Source of the DNA: Lachnospiraceae bacterium
GTDB taxonomy: Bacteria; Bacillota; Clostridia; Lachnospirales; Lachnospiraceae
Direction of reading: 5' to 3'
DNA: 58,347 nucleotides
NCBI GenBank assembly: GCA_024680435.1
Contig: JAILCK010000323.1
Location: 1-58,347 of the forward strand
Within the stretch, counting starts at the first letter, position 1. Each line of letters opens with the position of its first letter. Position numbers and translations under genes: made by a program. Of the stretch, positions 8,456 to 17,912 are shown piece after piece. Below the pieces are notes generated by a model that did no database searches, was not told where the DNA came from, and saw only the letters and a program-made list of their open reading frames with translations.

Positions 8456-10132
8456 CTACCCCCAAACTTTGGTTTCTGTAAAATCTTTAGCCATTTTATC
8501 GGCCTTTTTTATAATATCATCCGAAAATCCCATTAAAGAAAGAAGCTTTATAGCATTTCTCGATGTGGCCTTTCCATGTTTTATCATGTAATTAAAAAGC
8601 ACATCATCTTCTACAATCTCTTCGTCAAAATGATAGTTGTCATATTCGTCTTTAAGATTATCGGTAAGTTCAATATCATGCGTTGCCGCAAAGCATAATA
8701 TGTTTTCTTTGTTAAATGCCTTTAAAATCTGGGTGGCACAAGCTATTCTTTCAACAGTATTCGTGCCCCTTAAGACTTCATCCACAAAGCAAAGTATTTT
8801 TTTATCCCTATACTTATCTCTGTAATCAAAAATTCTCTTTAATGCCTTGATTTCAACCATGAAATAAGAGTCATGACTCATTATATCATCTCTTAAAGAC
8901 ATAGATGAAAGAATATGGTAATCATCCAAAGCAATTTCTTTACATAGGCAAGTATAAATGGTCTTTGCAAATATTGCATTTAAGCAAACTGCTTTTAAAA
9001 AAGTCGATTTTCCGGATGCATTCGATCCGGTAATCAATACGCCTTTATCTGCATCGATACTGTTTAAAACCGGTTCATCTATGAGTGGATGGTAGAGGTC
9101 TTTAGCCTTAAAACCGTCTCCCTTCTTAGGAGTAGTATAAAAAGGCAATGCCTCTCTTAAAGAAGCAACATTTAAGTATGTTTCAAGTTTTCCCAAAGTA
9201 ATATACGTTTCTTCAATTTCCTGTTTTTTTAAAGAAAGTAAGGAAATAAGCCTATAAAAGCAAATAATATCTATGTGTAAAATTACTTTAATATAGTCAA
9301 CACCAATATCAATCGGGGATCCCGCACCTGTTGCACCGGAACTTTTATTAACGGCCTTGGTTAAAGATATAAGCCGCTTTCCCAGGTTTAGATTATCTGA
9401 AAGTACTCTTTTTTCAGATTCAAATACATCGCTTAAATCTTTGTCCAGTTTCTTTCCTTCATTTAAAAATCTACTGATAAAAGAAATGAAAACTATGTAT
9501 CTGTCAATTTCACCCCTGCTTTTATAGTAGGTAATTATATTTATGACAATAGATAAAATCAAACAGATTACGCCAAATGAGGGCATAACAAAAGCCAAAA
9601 TAATCGATAAAAAGAAAAAGACATCAAGCAAAACATCTTTTAAACAGGATTCCTTTTTAACAGAATCAATATAATCCAAACAGTCAAGAAAATTTACTCT
9701 CTTCATGCTTCCGATTAAAAGAAAATGCTTTAATAGGCTATCCCTTACAGATTCGTTTTCTTTTAAATACTCAACTTTATTGTTAAAACTTGCAAGTTTA
9801 TCTTCGTCATAACAGGGATTTCTTAACAGTGAATAGAAATACTCGCTGCCGCATGATGATTTACAATTATTAAACTTTTGAAATATTTCATCAAGGTCAA
9901 TATCATTTGCAGTAATATCATCAATTGAATCGGGCGTTTCATACCTATAGAATAATCTCTTTACAGAATCAAGTTCATCAAGAGACAGACGTTCGGAATT
10001 GAATGTTCCGAACGCCTTCTTTGCTTTTCTAAAAATCCTTTCATTATGCTTTTTATAATCAAAGGATTCTTTTAATACAATTAAAACAAACAGTAAAACT
10101 AAAGTCGCACCAACGATTGTATAAGCTGTCAT
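8456..10132 (-). CDS. Membrane-anchored MutS-family ATPase
   Basis: This 558-residue protein has a MutS-type ABC ATPase at its C-terminus: Walker A (GSNASGKST, about residues 368-376), the D-loop/Walker B region (LCFVDEVLRGTNT) and the switch His (ATHD). The N-terminal mismatch-recognition domains of MutS1 are missing. Instead the protein starts with one hydrophobic segment (residues 5-22) and has a second hydrophobic stretch near 165-205, so it is probably held in the membrane. There is no Smr nuclease domain as in MutS2. MutS-like proteins of this short membrane-associated type occur in Firmicutes; their role is not established, and mismatch repair should not be assumed. Its start overlaps the cdd stop by 1 bp. 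Confidence 0.8.
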   Translation of the reverse strand: MTAYTIVGATLVLLFVLIVLKESFDYKKHNERIFRKAKKAFGTFNSERLSLDELDSVKRLFYRYETPDSIDDITANDIDLDEIFQKFNNCKSSCGSEYFYSLLRNPCYDEDKLASFNNKVEYLKENESVRDSLLKHFLLIGSMKRVNFLDCLDYIDSVKKESCLKDVLLDVFFFLSIILAFVMPSFGVICLILSIVINIITYYKSRGEIDRYIVFISFISRFLNEGKKLDKDLSDVFESEKRVLSDNLNLGKRLISLTKAVNKSSGATGAGSPIDIGVDYIKVILHIDIICFYRLISLLSLKKQEIEETYITLGKLETYLNVASLREALPFYTTPKKGDGFKAKDLYHPLIDEPVLNSIDADKGVLITGSNASGKSTFLKAVCLNAIFAKTIYTCLCKEIALDDYHILSSMSLRDDIMSHDSYFMVEIKALKRIFDYRDKYRDKKILCFVDEVLRGTNTVERIACATQILKAFNKENILCFAATHDIELTDNLKDEYDNYHFDEEIVEDDVLFNYMIKHGKATSRNAIKLLSLMGFSDDIIKKADKMAKDFTETKVWG

Positions 10133-10542
10133 TAAAGATTCTCCGGTCCGAATCCGTAAGGCAAAAGTTCCTTTAAAAGATTCTTTTGATAAACGTCTTC
10201 ATTTAAGGCAGATATAACTTCAAAGGTTTCAACATCGCAAAATTCACGCATAACCTGTCTGCATACGCCGCAAGGATAAGCATACATTTCTATCTTTTCA
10301 CCAACTTTTCCGCCAACGATCGCTATTTTGGAAAATTCACGCTCTCCTTCGCTTACTGCTTTAAAGAAAGCTGTTCTCTCGGCACAGTTTGTGGGGGTGT
10401 AGCTTGCATTTTCAATATTACATCCCAAGTATACTTTTCCGCTCTTTGTTAAAAGTGCAGCCCCTACCGCAAAGTTTGAATAAGGTGAATAAGACATTTC
10501 ACGAGCCTTTAAGGCCTGTAAAACAAGTTCCTTATCAGTCAT
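10132..10542 (-). CDS. cdd: Cytidine deaminase
   Basis: This enzyme deaminates cytidine and deoxycytidine to uridines in pyrimidine salvage. The 136 residues contain the two zinc-binding parts of the active site: CAERTAFF (zinc Cys and catalytic Glu) and PCGVCRQ (two zinc Cys). The track begins one codon earlier at a TTG; the ATG chosen here sits 7 nt after a GGAGG site, which is better. It lies 18 bp after tyrS and overlaps the MutS-like gene by 1 bp, so it should be under T-box control. It is a short homotetramer-type enzyme by length. Confidence 0.95.
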   Translation of the reverse strand: MTDKELVLQALKAREMSYSPYSNFAVGAALLTKSGKVYLGCNIENASYTPTNCAERTAFFKAVSEGEREFSKIAIVGGKVGEKIEMYAYPCGVCRQVMREFCDVETFEVISALNEDVYQKNLLKELLPYGFGPENL

Positions 10543-10560
10543 CAAAACACCTCCGTTAAA

Positions 10561-11784
10561 TTATTTAACAACGATCTTTCTGAAGTTTTTCTTTCCTCTT
10601 TTAATTATAAAATCTTTAGCCGCAATTTCGTCAAGAGTAAAGGCAAGTTTAATGTCAGTAACCTTTTCTTCGTTGATTGTTACACCGCCTTGTTCAATTG
10701 CTCTTCTGCCTTCCGATCTTGTAGCCACCAAACCTGCTTTAACCAAAATAGCAATGGCATCGATTTTACCATTAAACAAATCTTCCTCAGATACTTCGGT
10801 TGTAGGCATATTTTCACTTGAACCCACAGAGAACACGGCTCTTGCACTTTCCAATGACTTTGTTGCTTCCTCTTCTCCATGAACAAGCTTTGTAAGTTCG
10901 AAAGCAAGAATTTCTTTAGCCTTATTAAGTTCACTGCCTTCCCAGCTTTCCATCTTTTCAATTTCTTCAATGGGAAGGAATGTAAGCATCTTAAGGCACT
11001 TAATTACGTCTGCATCTCCTACGTTTCTCCAGTACTGGAAGAAATCAAAAGGTGAAGTCTTGTTTGGATCAAGCCATACTGCATTTCCGGCTGTTTTACC
11101 CATCTTCATACCCTGAGAATCCGTAAGAAGAGTGATTGTCATAGCATGAGCATCTTTACCGAGTTTTCTTCTGATAAGTTCGGTACCGCCAAGCATGTTA
11201 CTCCACTGATCGTCTCCGCCAAATTCCATGTTACAATTGTATTCTTTAAACATGTGATAAAAGTCGTAAGACTGCATAATCATGTAGTTAAACTCAAGGA
11301 AGGTTAATCCCCTTTCCATTCTTTGCTTGTAGCATTCAGCTCTTAACATGTTGTTTACTGAAAAGCAAGCGCCTACTTCACGTAAAAGTTCAATGTAATT
11401 TAAGTCTAAAAGCCAATCCGCATTGTTAACAAGCAATGCCTTACCGTCAGAAAAATCAATAAACTTTTCCATCTGCTTTTTAAAGCATTCGGCGTTATGA
11501 TTGATATCTTCAATTGTAAGCATCTTCCTCATATCAGACTTTCCTGAGGGGTCACCGATCATAGTGGTGCCGCCACCGATTAAGGCAATAGGCTTATTTC
11601 CGGCTTCCTGAAGTCTTTTCATTAAAGTAAGTGCCATAAAATGTCCTGCAGTTAAGCTGTCTGCAGTACAGTCAAATCCAATGTAGAAAGTGGCTTTTCC
11701 GTTATTAACCATTTCCTTAATGGATTCTTCATCCGTTACCTGAGCAATAAGCCCTCTTCTTTTAAGCTCTTCGTAAATCTGCAT
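10561..11784 (-). CDS. tyrS: Tyrosyl-tRNA synthetase
   Basis: This class I synthetase charges tRNA-Tyr. The track's 442-residue ORF is too long: its first 35 residues are a translation of the T-box antiterminator and terminator. The true start is the ATG at 11784, 8 nt after AGGAGG, giving 407 residues beginning MQIYEELKRRG. The HIGH-like motif is in the DSLTAGHF segment and the KMSKS-like motif is KMGKT. The C-terminal 70 residues form an S4-like RNA-binding domain (SEGRRAIEQGGVTINEEKV). Expression should rise when uncharged tRNA-Tyr builds up, through the leader upstream. Confidence 0.97.
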   Translation of the reverse strand: MQIYEELKRRGLIAQVTDEESIKEMVNNGKATFYIGFDCTADSLTAGHFMALTLMKRLQEAGNKPIALIGGGTTMIGDPSGKSDMRKMLTIEDINHNAECFKKQMEKFIDFSDGKALLVNNADWLLDLNYIELLREVGACFSVNNMLRAECYKQRMERGLTFLEFNYMIMQSYDFYHMFKEYNCNMEFGGDDQWSNMLGGTELIRRKLGKDAHAMTITLLTDSQGMKMGKTAGNAVWLDPNKTSPFDFFQYWRNVGDADVIKCLKMLTFLPIEEIEKMESWEGSELNKAKEILAFELTKLVHGEEEATKSLESARAVFSVGSSENMPTTEVSEEDLFNGKIDAIAILVKAGLVATRSEGRRAIEQGGVTINEEKVTDIKLAFTLDEIAAKDFIIKRGKKNFRKIVVK

Positions 11785-11837
11785 TTCAAAACCTCCTAAT
11801 AAATATATTGTTAATCCGTAACAGGAGTTTTGAGGGT

Positions 11838-11871
11838 AAAAAAAATCCCGTCCTGTTACCAGGGACGGGAT
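11838..11871 (-). terminator. T-box regulated terminator of the tyrS leader
   Basis: On the minus strand TCCCGTCC pairs with GGACGGGA around a nine-base loop, followed by eight T residues. In the T-box mechanism this hairpin forms when charged tRNA-Tyr fails to stabilise the antiterminator. Confidence 0.92.
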
Positions 11872-12112
11872 AAAATCTCGTGTTACCACCCTTATTCACA
11901 AACGACTCACATCGCTTGCCTCACAGAGTACAGCTTTCGCGATACCCTTCCCGCTTTAACGTGCGGTAAACCCGTCGCAGCCTATCCTTTCGGCTTCGGT
12001 GCGAAGCTCCAAGATGTATTCCTTAAAAAGTAAATGGATGCGCCTCTCATCAACCGGCTACTTTCTGTTGATTTACTTAAAAAGTACTTTTTCTTTTCAT
12101 CGCTTTTATGGA
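11838..12112 (-). ncRNA. T-box leader (tyrosine specificity) of tyrS
   Basis: The 365-bp gap upstream of tyrS holds a full T-box riboswitch. The 5' part reads GCGATGAAAAGAAAAAGTA, the usual start of Stem I. A TAC (Tyr) triplet in GAATACATC is a good candidate for the specifier codon. The T-box sequence AGGGTGGTAACACGAG is at 11877-11892, and its variable base is T, which would pair with the A discriminator of tRNA-Tyr. A strong terminator follows. The specifier position is assigned by motif, without a folded model. The start of the RNA is estimated from the promoter. Confidence 0.93.
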
Positions 12113-12115
12113 TGT

Positions 12116-12144
12116 AATATAGCAAAACCAAAATCAAAAGTCAA
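12116..12144 (-). promoter_or_regulatory. Promoter of the tyrS T-box operon
   Basis: On the minus strand TTGACT and TATATT are separated by exactly 17 bp, directly before the T-box leader. It starts 6 bp after the stop codon of the upstream kinase gene. This is one of the best sigma-A matches in the window. Confidence 0.8.
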
Positions 12145-12149
12145 GTAAA

Positions 12150-14519
12150 CTAAATTACGCTTATCATCTCTTTTATCTTTTCAAAATCATAAACGTCGTA
12201 AGCTTTCTTTATTTCTTTAACCTTTAAAGAAACACCGGGATCAATATCCTCGCCTTTAAATTTTTCAAATAAGGTGTTACATAAAGTAAGGTCCATATTA
12301 TCAAGGGCTTCTTTTAGCTCTGTGACAAGTCCCTTAATCTTAGTATCTTTAATCTCATTTGAAGCCTCCTTAGGTTTTGAAGTTTCTTTAGCTATAGGCG
12401 CCGAAGGTTTGTTGTCAGCAAGTTTTCTCTTAAGCATTCCCGGTGGCAAAAAGTCTAGAAGTATCTGGGTAAGATACCTTGTTTTAATGGGCTTTGCAAG
12501 ATATTCCTGGAAACCTAAAGAAAGGATTTCTTCTCTTATGTTTCCTCCTGTATTTGCGGTAAGCGCCACTACAGGTATTTCAGAAATCGCTTTATTCTTA
12601 CTCTCTCTTATCTTTTTAAGGGTTTCTTCTCCGCTCATTTCCGGCATAACCATGTCCATAAGCACAAGGTTATATTCTTTTTCTTCTAACTTCTTTAAAG
12701 ATTCAGAGCCACTCTTTGCAGTATCGATTTCGATATTGTAACCTTTGAAAATACCTGATGCAACCTTTAAATTAACCGCATTGTCATCTACCACCAAAAT
12801 CTTTGCTTCACTACCGTCATACTCAATCTTTTCATTCTTGGATTCATAGTTTGAAGCCTTCCAGGTGTCATTTAAAGCATCAATAATAGACAAACTGCAA
12901 ATCGGTTGCCATAGAATCCTGCATTTTCCAAAGTCTCCGTAAAGCCTGTTTTTAGAGCACACTACATAAGTATTATCCTCTTTTGCGTTTGTTGAAATAA
13001 TTCCCGCTACTGTGGCGTAAGATTCTTCTAAAACAAAAATGTAGTCATAGTCTCTTGTGGAAATGGCTTTATCAAAAGCAAAGAAAGAGTTTGCATAATC
13101 AGGGTGCACATTAAATCCGCTCATTACGCTCTTCCAAGTTTCAAGTTCTCTGTTATCTTTAATGTAAATTAAAATATCGCGTTTTTCTTTCTCTATTAGT
13201 TCAAGCATTGGACTGTTGTCCACCACATCACATTCAAACGTGATTTCAGATTCAAGTCCCACTCCTTCAATCGAACGAATTATCATATCTCCGTTCATCA
13301 TTGCAAGAAGGTCTTTACAAATGTTAAATTTAAGGCCGATACCCTTTAAATTTGAGCTTTGCCTTGAATCATATGTGTCGTAAGCTCCGAATATGGCATT
13401 ACAATCAGCTTGAGAAAGTCCGCATCCTGTATCTGATACTTTAATCTTAAATACGGCTTTTTTATCTTCCTCGTTTGTATCACATGATACAGAAAACATT
13501 AAACGTCCGTTATCCGTAAGTGATAAAGAAATAAACACAAGACGCATAATAACCTGTTTTATTCTTATGTCATCACCGTTAACAACCTTAGGAATATTAT
13601 TATCGATTATAATTCTTACTTTTAAATCTTTCTTTTCAATATGAGTGCTTATAATTTCCGTTACGCTTTTTAATAATTCCTCAGTTTTAAAGTCTGCATT
13701 TAAAAGCTTCATTTTACTTGAATCAAGCTTAGAATACATTAAAACGTCATCGATAATTTCAAGAAGGTCGTAAGCGGATTTCTTTATGATAGTAACCTGA
13801 TCTCTGGTTCTATCATCCATTTCATCCTTTAACACAATTTCAGAAAGACCGATAATTGAATTCATGGGAGTTCTGATTTCATGAGACATATTTGCCAAAA
13901 ATCTTGATTTTGCAAGGCCTGCGTTATGCTCCATTTCATGACTCTTTTCAATTTCTTCTTCTGCCTTTTTAAAGGATCTGTCCATTCTTACCATGATGTA
14001 TAAAAGGGTAAAAGAAACCGCAAGGAAAGAAAACACAAAGCCCCAAAAGAACTCTCTTCTGTCACTTATAATGGATGACTTATTTCCCGCAACATAGGCA
14101 TTTGTAAAGAAATAGGTTCCGATATATATATTTATTAAAGACATCCACCAGATGTCTCTTTTATCCAAAATAAATATCATAACCATTATTCCGGCGGCAT
14201 ACCAAATAGGCACAGAACTTCTGGCCTGTTCACCGTTGATTATAAGAATCGGCATTACAATAAACTGAGTATAAGCACAGAAAATGATTGATATAATTCG
14301 GTAATTATCAATTTTCTTATTCACATAGTTTAAAACAAGACAAAATGCAACTGTAATTAAGAGGTTAAAAATAACTATGCTGTTAAAGGTGTCCAAAATG
14401 ATAGCGTAAACAAAAATACAGCCAAAGGAAATCAAGGCCAATAACTTTGTGAGCAAATTAATGGCTTCTTTATTGGATGTATATGTATTTCTTTGAATAA
14501 CCTTTTTCTTTTGTTCCAT
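12150..14519 (-). CDS. Hybrid histidine kinase with degenerate ATP-binding domain and receiver
   Basis: The protein has 789 residues. Several hydrophobic segments fill residues 25-180. A HisKA domain follows (NMSHEIRTPMN, His about 213), then a HATPase-like domain, a degenerate receiver-like stretch (about 435-540), a true receiver (ILVVDDNAVNLKV, phospho-Asp in LMDMVMPEMSG) and a C-terminal helical region resembling an Hpt bundle but without a clear phospho-His motif. The N box of the ATPase domain is lost: where NLLSNA is expected it reads RLVFISLSLTDNG, so the Mg-ATP Asn is missing, although G1 (DTGCGL) remains. It may not autophosphorylate on its own. It lies 5 bp after the next kinase gene, so they are co-expressed and might act as a pair. 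Confidence 0.88.
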   Translation of the reverse strand: MEQKKKVIQRNTYTSNKEAINLLTKLLALISFGCIFVYAIILDTFNSIVIFNLLITVAFCLVLNYVNKKIDNYRIISIIFCAYTQFIVMPILIINGEQARSSVPIWYAAGIMVMIFILDKRDIWWMSLINIYIGTYFFTNAYVAGNKSSIISDRREFFWGFVFSFLAVSFTLLYIMVRMDRSFKKAEEEIEKSHEMEHNAGLAKSRFLANMSHEIRTPMNSIIGLSEIVLKDEMDDRTRDQVTIIKKSAYDLLEIIDDVLMYSKLDSSKMKLLNADFKTEELLKSVTEIISTHIEKKDLKVRIIIDNNIPKVVNGDDIRIKQVIMRLVFISLSLTDNGRLMFSVSCDTNEEDKKAVFKIKVSDTGCGLSQADCNAIFGAYDTYDSRQSSNLKGIGLKFNICKDLLAMMNGDMIIRSIEGVGLESEITFECDVVDNSPMLELIEKEKRDILIYIKDNRELETWKSVMSGFNVHPDYANSFFAFDKAISTRDYDYIFVLEESYATVAGIISTNAKEDNTYVVCSKNRLYGDFGKCRILWQPICSLSIIDALNDTWKASNYESKNEKIEYDGSEAKILVVDDNAVNLKVASGIFKGYNIEIDTAKSGSESLKKLEEKEYNLVLMDMVMPEMSGEETLKKIRESKNKAISEIPVVALTANTGGNIREEILSLGFQEYLAKPIKTRYLTQILLDFLPPGMLKRKLADNKPSAPIAKETSKPKEASNEIKDTKIKGLVTELKEALDNMDLTLCNTLFEKFKGEDIDPGVSLKVKEIKKAYDVYDFEKIKEMISVI

Positions 14520-14524
14520 GAATT

Positions 14525-16630
14525 TTAAACCTCTGCTTTAATAAGGTTTGGTGCCAAATGCTCCATAAGTATCTTTTCAAGAGCATTAATTTCAATAGGT
14601 TTGGATAAATAATCCGCAAATCCTTCTTTTAAGAACATCTCTCTTGCTCCGCTTACAACATTTGCTGTAAGGGAAATAATGGGAACGGTTTTAGCGTATT
14701 CAATATCCAGATTTCTGATTGCCTTAAGAGTATCTATACCGTCCATTCCGGGCATCATAAAATCAAGGAAAATAATATCAAACTTATCATATTGAACGCT
14801 GCTTAAAGCATCTTCTCCGCTTGCAACCGTCGTTACGCTTGCTTTATATCTTGAAAGGATTCCCGCAGCCACATCAAGGTTAACAAGGTTATCGTCTACC
14901 ACCAAAACTTTAGCATCGGGAATCGAGAATTTTCCGTCAAATATCTGCTTTCTTAAAGCATAGCTTATGGTTTCATTGATTAAATCAGCTACATTTAAAC
15001 TGCTTATAGGTCTTGTTAAAACCGATTCAAAAGGCTCTCCGGAATAGCTATAGTTACAACCGCTTATAATAACGATCTTTTTCCAATTGACTTTCGCATC
15101 CGCTAGGTCTGCTTTAATTCTTTCATAGACCGAGGTTTCAATTAAGAAATAAGAAACCGATGAGTCGCATATACACTTAAACAAATCATCATCATTTGAA
15201 ATTCTTAATCCCTTAACATTCATTCCTTTAAGAATCTTTGAAAGAATGTTTACATCCGTAAGTGAGTCGGAATAATAAGCAATACAAGCCTTTTCATGGC
15301 TTACATATCCCACTCGGTTTGACTTTTCAAAAGAGTCTACCTTCTGGCAAACATCAAAATAAAAGGTCGAGCCTTTTCCATATTCGCTTTGAGCATAAAT
15401 CTTACCCCCCATTGCAAAGGCAAGTTTTCTGCAAAGTGCAAGGCCAAGGCCGTTACCTTCAATAATTCTGTCAGTTGCTTCACCGGATCTGTTATAAGGT
15501 TCAAAAATCTTTTCTATGGATTCTTTCTTTATGCCAATACCGGTATCTTCCACTCTTATAAACAAGTGAATCTTTTCATTGTCTATCTTTTCATAATCAA
15601 CATAGAAGGTCATATGGCCTTCCTTGGTGTACTTAATGGCATTGGAAAGGATATTGATTACAATCTGCCTTATTTTTCCGCTGTCACCAATCATAAATCT
15701 TGGAAGATCCGGATTAACATCCACAAAGAAATCTACATTTGAATCAAGCAAACGAACAGACATTAAGTTAATAATGTCATTAAGCATTAATGCTATGTCA
15801 TATTTTTCAGACTCAGGAACAATTGAATCTGTGTTCATTCTGGAAAAATCCAAAAGGTCTGTTGTAATCGACAAAAGCGCATGGCTTGAATTAGAAATGT
15901 TGTATGCCATTTCTTTAACATGATTTGAAGCTTCGGAATCAAGCAAAAGATCCGTTGTACCCAAAATTGCATTTAAAGGTGTTCTTATTTCATGGGATAC
16001 GTTAACTAAAAACATATCCTTTGCAAAGCTTACCATTTCAGCCTTCTTGGTCGCTTCTTCTCTTAATTTCATCTCGTCTTCAAGCAACGTATTTCTGTAA
16101 AAGACTATAATTCCACAAATAAGGCCGGTAACGACAACAGCAACTTCAATTCTTGCAAATTCTGCCGGGGTCAAAGCTCCATAAGCAGGCTGTCCTTTAT
16201 TTGCAATGACAAACTTGTAATATGCGGCCGCTACGTCGATTATTAACTGAGTAAAGAAATGGGCATACTTTACCCATCCATCAAGTAAAATCATAGAATA
16301 AGTAAGGCCGATACACATGTAAAGAGGCACTTCTACGGTGGTTTTTTCAGCTAAAATTAAAAGAGCGGGAAATGCAACGAAATTACAGTAAGAAAGATAT
16401 ATTAAAGACAGTAATTCCGGTTTTTGAATCTTTCTTTGCAAAAAGAAAAAAACAGCGCTCACAAGACATATGGTTGAATACATCAAAATGAAAGAAGCGC
16501 TGATTTTCATAATAAAAGCAATCGAAACAAACAGCAAAGTAAAGACACTGCTTAATAACGTTGCCATATTGAATAATCTTGTTTTTTTAGAAAGATGGCC
16601 TCCGAAATAGGCTTCATAAAAGTTCTTCAT
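14525..16630 (-). CDS. Hybrid sensor histidine kinase with receiver domain
   Basis: This 701-residue protein has membrane segments in residues 20-180. It then has HisKA (VSHEIRTPLN, His about 213), an intact HATPase domain (ILSNAIKYTKEG; DTGIGI; GNGLGLALC), a degenerate receiver-like region without a phospho-Asp motif, and a C-terminal receiver (VLVVDDNLVNLDV, phospho-Asp in FLDFMMPGMDG). It is the first gene of a two-gene unit with the degenerate kinase at 12150-14519. The RBS is weak (GAG before ATTTTTA). No response regulator with a DNA-binding output lies next to it, so its output is unknown. Confidence 0.92.
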   Translation of the reverse strand: MKNFYEAYFGGHLSKKTRLFNMATLLSSVFTLLFVSIAFIMKISASFILMYSTICLVSAVFFFLQRKIQKPELLSLIYLSYCNFVAFPALLILAEKTTVEVPLYMCIGLTYSMILLDGWVKYAHFFTQLIIDVAAAYYKFVIANKGQPAYGALTPAEFARIEVAVVVTGLICGIIVFYRNTLLEDEMKLREEATKKAEMVSFAKDMFLVNVSHEIRTPLNAILGTTDLLLDSEASNHVKEMAYNISNSSHALLSITTDLLDFSRMNTDSIVPESEKYDIALMLNDIINLMSVRLLDSNVDFFVDVNPDLPRFMIGDSGKIRQIVINILSNAIKYTKEGHMTFYVDYEKIDNEKIHLFIRVEDTGIGIKKESIEKIFEPYNRSGEATDRIIEGNGLGLALCRKLAFAMGGKIYAQSEYGKGSTFYFDVCQKVDSFEKSNRVGYVSHEKACIAYYSDSLTDVNILSKILKGMNVKGLRISNDDDLFKCICDSSVSYFLIETSVYERIKADLADAKVNWKKIVIISGCNYSYSGEPFESVLTRPISSLNVADLINETISYALRKQIFDGKFSIPDAKVLVVDDNLVNLDVAAGILSRYKASVTTVASGEDALSSVQYDKFDIIFLDFMMPGMDGIDTLKAIRNLDIEYAKTVPIISLTANVVSGAREMFLKEGFADYLSKPIEINALEKILMEHLAPNLIKAEV

Positions 16631-16709
16631 TAAAAATCTCGCTTATGTACCAATTTTTTGATACTAACAAGATTATTCTAGATTTTTACTATTAACTTTA
16701 TATTATCCG

Positions 16710-17912
16710 TTACTTTGTCATAAGTTTCACCATGGCCTCATTTAAGCCATCGATTGTAAGCTTATACATTGGGAATATTTTCTTTATAGCAGTTTCTGCC
16801 TCACGCCAGGGAGCTTCTCCCGGAGCCATTTTAGGATTGAGCCATACCACCTTTTTGTAATGTTGCTTTAAAAGAAGCAGCCATTGTTCCCCGGAAAGCC
16901 CGCCGTTGGGGCCTCTGTAGTTTCCGGATTCAGAATACAATTCTTCGGGAGCCATTGCAGCATCACCAACAATTATAACCTTATAATCCGAATCAATATT
17001 TCTAAACATCCAATCAGTATCTATCCAATCTCCGTTTTCGCATTCAGGAGTTTTATACATCTTCGCATAGATACAATTATGGAAATAGTAAGTCTTTACA
17101 TCTTTATAGTGGTTCGACTTATGAATAGCCCAAAAGAGCTCGTTTAAAAGCTTTGTAAAGGGAATCATGGTACCTCCCGAATCCATTAATAAAAGCAATT
17201 TAACGGAATTCTTTCTCGGGCGCTCCCACTCCAGTTTAAGGTATCCACCGTTATTACAGGTAGAATCGATGGTATGATTAATATCAAGCTCAGTTTTTGG
17301 AATATCAAGCTTTGAAGAAAACTGACGAAGCTTTCTGAAAGCCATCTGAAACTGCCTGTTATCAAGCATTTTATCGTTACGAAAGTCTCTGTATTTCCTT
17401 GCACCCACAACAGCAAAAGCGGATTGATATCCTGTGCTTCCGCCTACTCTTATACCTCCGATATTACCGCCCATGTTACCAAACTGAGTCTTACCCATGG
17501 TACCGATCCAGTAATTACCGCCGTTGTGCTCGCTGTCTTGATCTTTTAAACGTTCTTTAAACTTAGTCTCAACATCATCTTTATCAACATGCATGTCTTC
17601 CGTCTGGTTAAGCCAATATCTTTCTTCCTCATGAAGAAGCTCTGTCATTTCAGACTTATCAAGCCATTCAAGCATCCTGTCGGTTATATTGAGATTATCG
17701 CTTTTAACACCTTTAAAGCATTCTTCGAAAGCCAGATCGAATTTATCAAAATCCGTCTCGCTTTTAACCAAAATTGCTCTTGCCATATAATAAAAACCTG
17801 TAAGGCTTGAATTGCAAAGATTTTTATTTAAAGCATCATGAAGAGCGATCCATTCAGTTAATGAAACATCAAGGCCCTTAGCCTTTAATGTATAAAAGAA
17901 TGTGGAAAACAC
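16710..17912 (-). CDS. VWA domain protein of the CoxE type
   Basis: This 400-residue protein pairs with the MoxR ATPase gene just upstream (the two share one base pair). The C-terminal half carries a von Willebrand A fold; the metal site motif is DSGGTM, a CoxE-like variant of the usual DxSxS. The middle has a glycine-rich stretch (GNMGGNIGGIRVGGS). No signal peptide or membrane segment is seen, so it should be cytoplasmic. MoxR-VWA pairs generally act as chaperone-like assembly machines for partner proteins or cofactors; the client here is unknown. It is the last gene of the operon that includes der, plsY and gpsA. Confidence 0.85.
   Translation of the reverse strand: MFSTFFYTLKAKGLDVSLTEWIALHDALNKNLCNSSLTGFYYMARAILVKSETDFDKFDLAFEECFKGVKSDNLNITDRMLEWLDKSEMTELLHEEERYWLNQTEDMHVDKDDVETKFKERLKDQDSEHNGGNYWIGTMGKTQFGNMGGNIGGIRVGGSTGYQSAFAVVGARKYRDFRNDKMLDNRQFQMAFRKLRQFSSKLDIPKTELDINHTIDSTCNNGGYLKLEWERPRKNSVKLLLLMDSGGTMIPFTKLLNELFWAIHKSNHYKDVKTYYFHNCIYAKMYKTPECENGDWIDTDWMFRNIDSDYKVIIVGDAAMAPEELYSESGNYRGPNGGLSGEQWLLLLKQHYKKVVWLNPKMAPGEAPWREAETAIKKIFPMYKLTIDGLNEAMVKLMTK

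Noticed and set aside
10680-10970. Minus-strand ORF of 96 residues inside tyrS
   Set aside because: Out-of-frame shadow of tyrS.
11785-11889. Track extends tyrS by 35 codons upstream
   Set aside because: These codons are the T-box antiterminator and terminator sequence; the ATG at 11784 follows an AGGAGG site and matches the family start.
11830-12033. Plus-strand ORF of 67 residues upstream of tyrS
   Set aside because: It is the reverse complement of the T-box leader and has no protein-like features.
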